A stretch of DNA of 25,319 nt. Source: CAXQRU01 sp964226685. GTDB taxonomy: Bacteria; Pseudomonadota; Gammaproteobacteria; Pseudomonadales; Cellvibrionaceae. Shown piece after piece: positions 22,253 to 25,319 of the stretch. The DNA lies in assembly GCA_964226685.1 (NCBI GenBank), contig CAXQRU010000008.1:1-25319 (forward strand), given 5' to 3'. The position numbers were made by a program, and so were the translations under genes. Under the pieces are notes generated by a model, which worked only from the letters and a program-made list of their open reading frames with translations, ran no database searches and was not told the origin of the DNA. Numbering within the stretch: position 1 is the stretch's first letter; every line of letters starts with the position of its first letter.

Positions 22253-25202
22253 CTAATAGCTTTTTCGCTTCAGTTTGCTGAGCAGGGGTGCCTTCCTCTA
22301 GAACCTCTTTAAGTATTTCTTCGGCGCCTTCTCTGTCTCCCATGTCGACATAAGCTTTCGCAAGACCCAATTTAGTTGCAACCTCATCAGCATCATTTAG
22401 AAAGCTTAAATCGTCATCATCAACCATACTCGTACTAGAAACAGTGGTCTGAATCGCCTCCTCAAAGGCTTGCTCTTCAACATCGGGGGTATCATCCTCA
22501 AGATCAGACTCAATACCACCAAGATCAGCTGTCATCGCCTCTAGTTCTTGATCCAACGAATCCATATCAAGGGTTTCAGGCGGAACATCCAAATCAAGAT
22601 CCATATCATCATCCATGCTACTCAAATCATCATCCATACTGGCAAAATGATCACTTGCAGAGCTTAAATCACCAAGCGACTCCAAGTCATCCTCATCTAC
22701 GGACGCATCGATAATAGGCGCATCAAGCTCAGAATCAAAATCTAACTCTGATTCATCATCAAGCCCCAATTCGCTTTCCAACTCCAAGGATTGCTCAAGC
22801 TCATCATCAAGATCCAAAGATGACTCACTCTCAAAAGGAGCAACCACAGTATCGTCAGCCTCAGAGACTGAGGCATCATCGGAAAGATCCAAATCCAGAT
22901 CAAAATCATCTTCGAGATCCAGCCCACCATCATCCAGCACAATGTCACCAGGTGTTGCATCATCCAAACTATCAAGCTCGTTTGATAGCTCATCTAAGGA
23001 TAATTCATCACCAAGATCATCCACTTCATCTTCTAACTCAGAGGCCTCATCAACTAATGTCTCTACACCCTCTTCAAAAGAAACAGATTCCAAATCTTCC
23101 TCTAAATCTGTCGATGGGGAATCCTCTAAATCGGATAGATCAAGGTCTAGATCTAAAGATAACTCGTCATCAACGGCACTGGTTTCGAACCCGGTATCAT
23201 CAGAATCGATACCTGATTCAAGATCTAAATCTAGATCGTTGTCGAGCACGGTACTATCAACGGCATAACTCGACTCATTAAAAGCAGGAGCACCATCAAA
23301 ATGATCTCTCAAAGAGCGAGCTTTGTGAATGGCTGCGTCATCACCCACGGTGAGCAGCTGAGCATATTGATCATCAAAGGCTTGTAGATCATTTTGCTCA
23401 ACATATATTTTCAATAAACCCAAGCGTGCATCGCTATTGTCTGGGTTAGCTTCAACCTCGCGGCTCAATAATTCATAAGCCTTATCCAACTGACCAAGGC
23501 TACTGTATATCTCTGCCTCAGCGACAGCATCTTCTGTCTCAGATTCAACTGAATTCGACTCTTCTTCATACTGAGTGACGTCATCGCTATCAAAAGATTG
23601 AATTTCATCTTCTAAATCTTCGACACCTGTTGGGAAGTGTTGAGTTTCTGCCTCAGACTCATCGTAAAGATCTTCCTCAGAGAAGTTCAATTCTTCAGCG
23701 TCTTCATCCTTTCCTCGTCTTAACAGCAAGACAATAAGCAGTAATAACAATACCGCTACACCACCAACGATAATCAAATTATCTTTGATCCAGGCAATTG
23801 CCTTATCAACAAAACCCTCAGATTCATTTGTGCTAGCTTCTTCAGGAGCTGGAACCTCTTCCTTTTTGGGAGTTTCAACCACCTCAGCTTTCGGCTCTTC
23901 CTTAACTACCTCAATTTCTTGTTTAGCTTTTTCATAATCAGCACTGGTGAGCGTTGGCTCATCAATGTAAGGGTTGAACTCTTCTTCGGGCTCAGTAACC
24001 TTTGACTCAGTAGCCTCTGCCTCGGTTTCTGTTGAAGTATCAGGGGTCTCTACAAAAGGGCTAGTCTCTTCCACTTTATTACTTGGATCTTCCGCCACAG
24101 TTTCTGGAGATGTAGTCTCTGTGTTGGGGCTGGCCTCGGGGTCTGTTTCATTCGGCTCAGCGACTTCCGTATTTAAGCCTGCATTCAGATTAGCAAGTCG
24201 CTCCAGCTCTTCTTTTTGCTTAGCAATCAATGCATCTGTTTGCTCTCTTTGAGCTTCAAGCGCCGCTAACCGCTCTTTCAATTCTTCATTTTCCCTTTCG
24301 AGGCGGGTATTCTCCTCTTGGGATTCAGCTAATGCCTGAGCATCGCCTGATGATGAGTCACTGCCAGCAACTCGCACACTTCCAGATGGCTCAGAAGATT
24401 TTGGTGGAGCTTCAGCCGTTTCCCTCTTGGTGGCCTGAACAGCTCCAGGTTGACTAGACTGCTGCCTCCACTCTTTATGCTGTTGGGCAGCTTGTGCTTT
24501 CGCCTCCTGATGACTCACTTCTTTTATTTCATCAACTTTAGGAACTTTCAGCTCCTGACCTTTGCGCAAATTGTTGATATTGCCACCCACAAAGGCCTCC
24601 GGATTTGCCCGAAAAAGCCCCATCATAGTTTGGTACACCGTCACATCATTACTAGGTCGAACTCTTTCTGCAATTTCCCAGAGTGTGTCACCAGAACGAA
24701 CGGTATAGCTATCGACAGGGGTTCGGTTAACTGGGGCACGGTTGGTTGTTCTGGGGGTTGAGCGAGCCGTGTTGGTTTGTGGTGCTTCGATGGTTGGCTG
24801 ACGTTTGGTGGTGAAAGCTGGAATATCTAGCAAAGTAGTATATTCGCGCACCAAACGCCCCGATGGCCACTGAACCTCTACCAAGAAATTTAGGTATGGC
24901 TCTTTGACTGGTTGCTGGGAGGTGACTTTGATTACTTGACGTCTCATGTCAACCGTAAAGCGAATCTCATTGAGAAAATAAATCCGCTCAACACCCACTT
25001 GCTCAAAGGCTTCAGGCGATGCCATAGAAACCAATATTTCACTTTGAGACAAACCGCCTGCCTGCAACAATCGTATTTCAGCATTTAAAGGTTCATTTAA
25101 TGATGACTTAATTGTGATGTCTCCCAAGCCTAATGCTTGTGCAAGATTCACAAAAAGCATACCTGCCAACCCTAAAACTAATGCTAATCTGCGCAGCTGC
25201 AT
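22242..25202 (-). CDS. fimV: FimV/HubP-family polar-hub peptidoglycan-binding protein
   Basis: FimV/HubP proteins are inner-membrane polar organisers needed for type IV pilus function and polar targeting. The 986-residue product has a signal peptide (about 1-23, cleavage near AQA), a FimV N-terminal beta domain (about 25-130: LGDITIKSSLNEPLNAEI), a LysM domain (about 166-222: YTVRSGDTLWEIAERV), a predicted coiled coil (about 293-342: ERENEELKERLAALEAQ), and an acidic Pro/Glu/Thr linker. One transmembrane helix (about 475-496) is followed by a TPR-like stretch (about 565-625), a very acidic cytoplasmic region of about 300 residues rich in Asp/Ser/Leu (LDLDLDLS-like repeats), and the FimV C-terminal motif (about 940-986: LGLAKAYVDMGDREGAEEIL). 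It starts at ATG 25202 with AAAGGG upstream. A TACAAT at 25231-25236 on the minus strand might be its -10 box, but no good -35 is visible. Confidence 0.95.
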   Translation of the reverse strand: MQLRRLALVLGLAGMLFVNLAQALGLGDITIKSSLNEPLNAEIRLLQAGGLSQSEILVSMASPEAFEQVGVERIYFLNEIRFTVDMRRQVIKVTSQQPVKEPYLNFLVEVQWPSGRLVREYTTLLDIPAFTTKRQPTIEAPQTNTARSTPRTTNRAPVNRTPVDSYTVRSGDTLWEIAERVRPSNDVTVYQTMMGLFRANPEAFVGGNINNLRKGQELKVPKVDEIKEVSHQEAKAQAAQQHKEWRQQSSQPGAVQATKRETAEAPPKSSEPSGSVRVAGSDSSSGDAQALAESQEENTRLERENEELKERLAALEAQREQTDALIAKQKEELERLANLNAGLNTEVAEPNETDPEASPNTETTSPETVAEDPSNKVEETSPFVETPDTSTETEAEATESKVTEPEEEFNPYIDEPTLTSADYEKAKQEIEVVKEEPKAEVVETPKKEEVPAPEEASTNESEGFVDKAIAWIKDNLIIVGGVAVLLLLLIVLLLRRGKDEDAEELNFSEEDLYDESEAETQHFPTGVEDLEDEIQSFDSDDVTQYEEESNSVESETEDAVAEAEIYSSLGQLDKAYELLSREVEANPDNSDARLGLLKIYVEQNDLQAFDDQYAQLLTVGDDAAIHKARSLRDHFDGAPAFNESSYAVDSTVLDNDLDLDLESGIDSDDTGFETSAVDDELSLDLDLDLSDLEDSPSTDLEEDLESVSFEEGVETLVDEASELEDEVDDLGDELSLDELSNELDSLDDATPGDIVLDDGGLDLEDDFDLDLDLSDDASVSEADDTVVAPFESESSLDLDDELEQSLELESELGLDDESELDFDSELDAPIIDASVDEDDLESLGDLSSASDHFASMDDDLSSMDDDMDLDLDVPPETLDMDSLDQELEAMTADLGGIESDLEDDTPDVEEQAFEEAIQTTVSSTSMVDDDDLSFLNDADEVATKLGLAKAYVDMGDREGAEEILKEVLEEGTPAQQTEAKKLLEAI

Positions 25203-25297
25203 AAGATGACCCTTTACAGTGTGTTCATTTATTGTAATGTGATAGTACTTAACCCTAACTGATTAACGCACTTTATAGCTCTTACTTATTATAGAAG

Positions 25298-25319
25298 AGA
25301 TCGGAAGAGCGTCGTGTAG
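25298..25319. other. Illumina TruSeq adapter remnant at the contig end
   Basis: The last 22 bases start AGATCGGAAGAGC and continue GTCGTGTAG. This matches the Illumina TruSeq adapter read-through sequence as I remember it, over its full visible length. It is a library artefact, not genomic sequence. Confidence 0.97.

Noticed and set aside
22942..23268. Plus-strand Ser-rich open frame (and the overlapping 22820-23281 frame)
   Set aside because: They lie antisense to the acidic repeat region of fimV; Asp/Leu/Ser-rich codons read backwards give long Ser- or His/Pro-rich frames without meaning, and no ribosome binding site is visible.

Overview
The window reads as a chromosomal contig end from a marine-type gammaproteobacterium (Pseudomonadales/Oceanospirillales/Cellvibrionales neighbourhood; the sequence alone does not fix the genus). 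The evidence is two gene strings typical of that group: ndk-rlmN-pilW-rodZ-ispG-hisS-yfgM-bamB-der, and fimV-truA-trpF-trpB-trpA-accD-folC-dedD-cvpA-purF. Nearly everything is on the minus strand, tightly packed, with overlapping or near-abutting genes and frequent GTG/TTG starts. No tRNA, rRNA, IS element or CRISPR array was seen.

Layout. 1-1451 (minus): a DinB-fold protein followed immediately by a membrane-anchored ATP-grasp ligase-like protein that runs off the left edge. 1452-1765: divergent intergenic region. 1766-2293 (plus): a DUF2062 membrane protein. 2362-11337 (minus): the ndk-to-der cluster, which combines nucleotide balance, rRNA/tRNA methylation, type IV pilus assembly, cell shape, isoprenoid synthesis, tRNA-His charging, outer-membrane protein assembly and ribosome maturation. 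11338-13731: the one accessory-looking segment, on the plus strand, with a LacI-family regulator and a divergent SMP-30/gluconolactonase-like gene. 13732-25202 (minus): the fimV-to-purF cluster, read from the right, with a tandem terminator pair after fimV. 25298-25319: Illumina adapter sequence, so the contig really ends at about 25297.

How the genes work together. The housekeeping strings are conserved and mostly ordinary. The most interesting part is the LacI/SMP-30-like pair between them. The SMP-30-like gene has a near-consensus sigma-70 promoter with a LacI-type operator inside its -35/-10 spacer. A 15-of-17-match copy of that operator spans the gene's stop codon about 935 bp downstream, and a looser version lies upstream of the regulator gene. 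The encoded protein keeps the SMP-30 C-terminal signature, but every position that binds the divalent metal in the family appears substituted, so it may not be a conventional lactonase. A second point of interest is TrpA, where the catalytic aspartate (Asp60 in E. coli numbering) is a glutamate.
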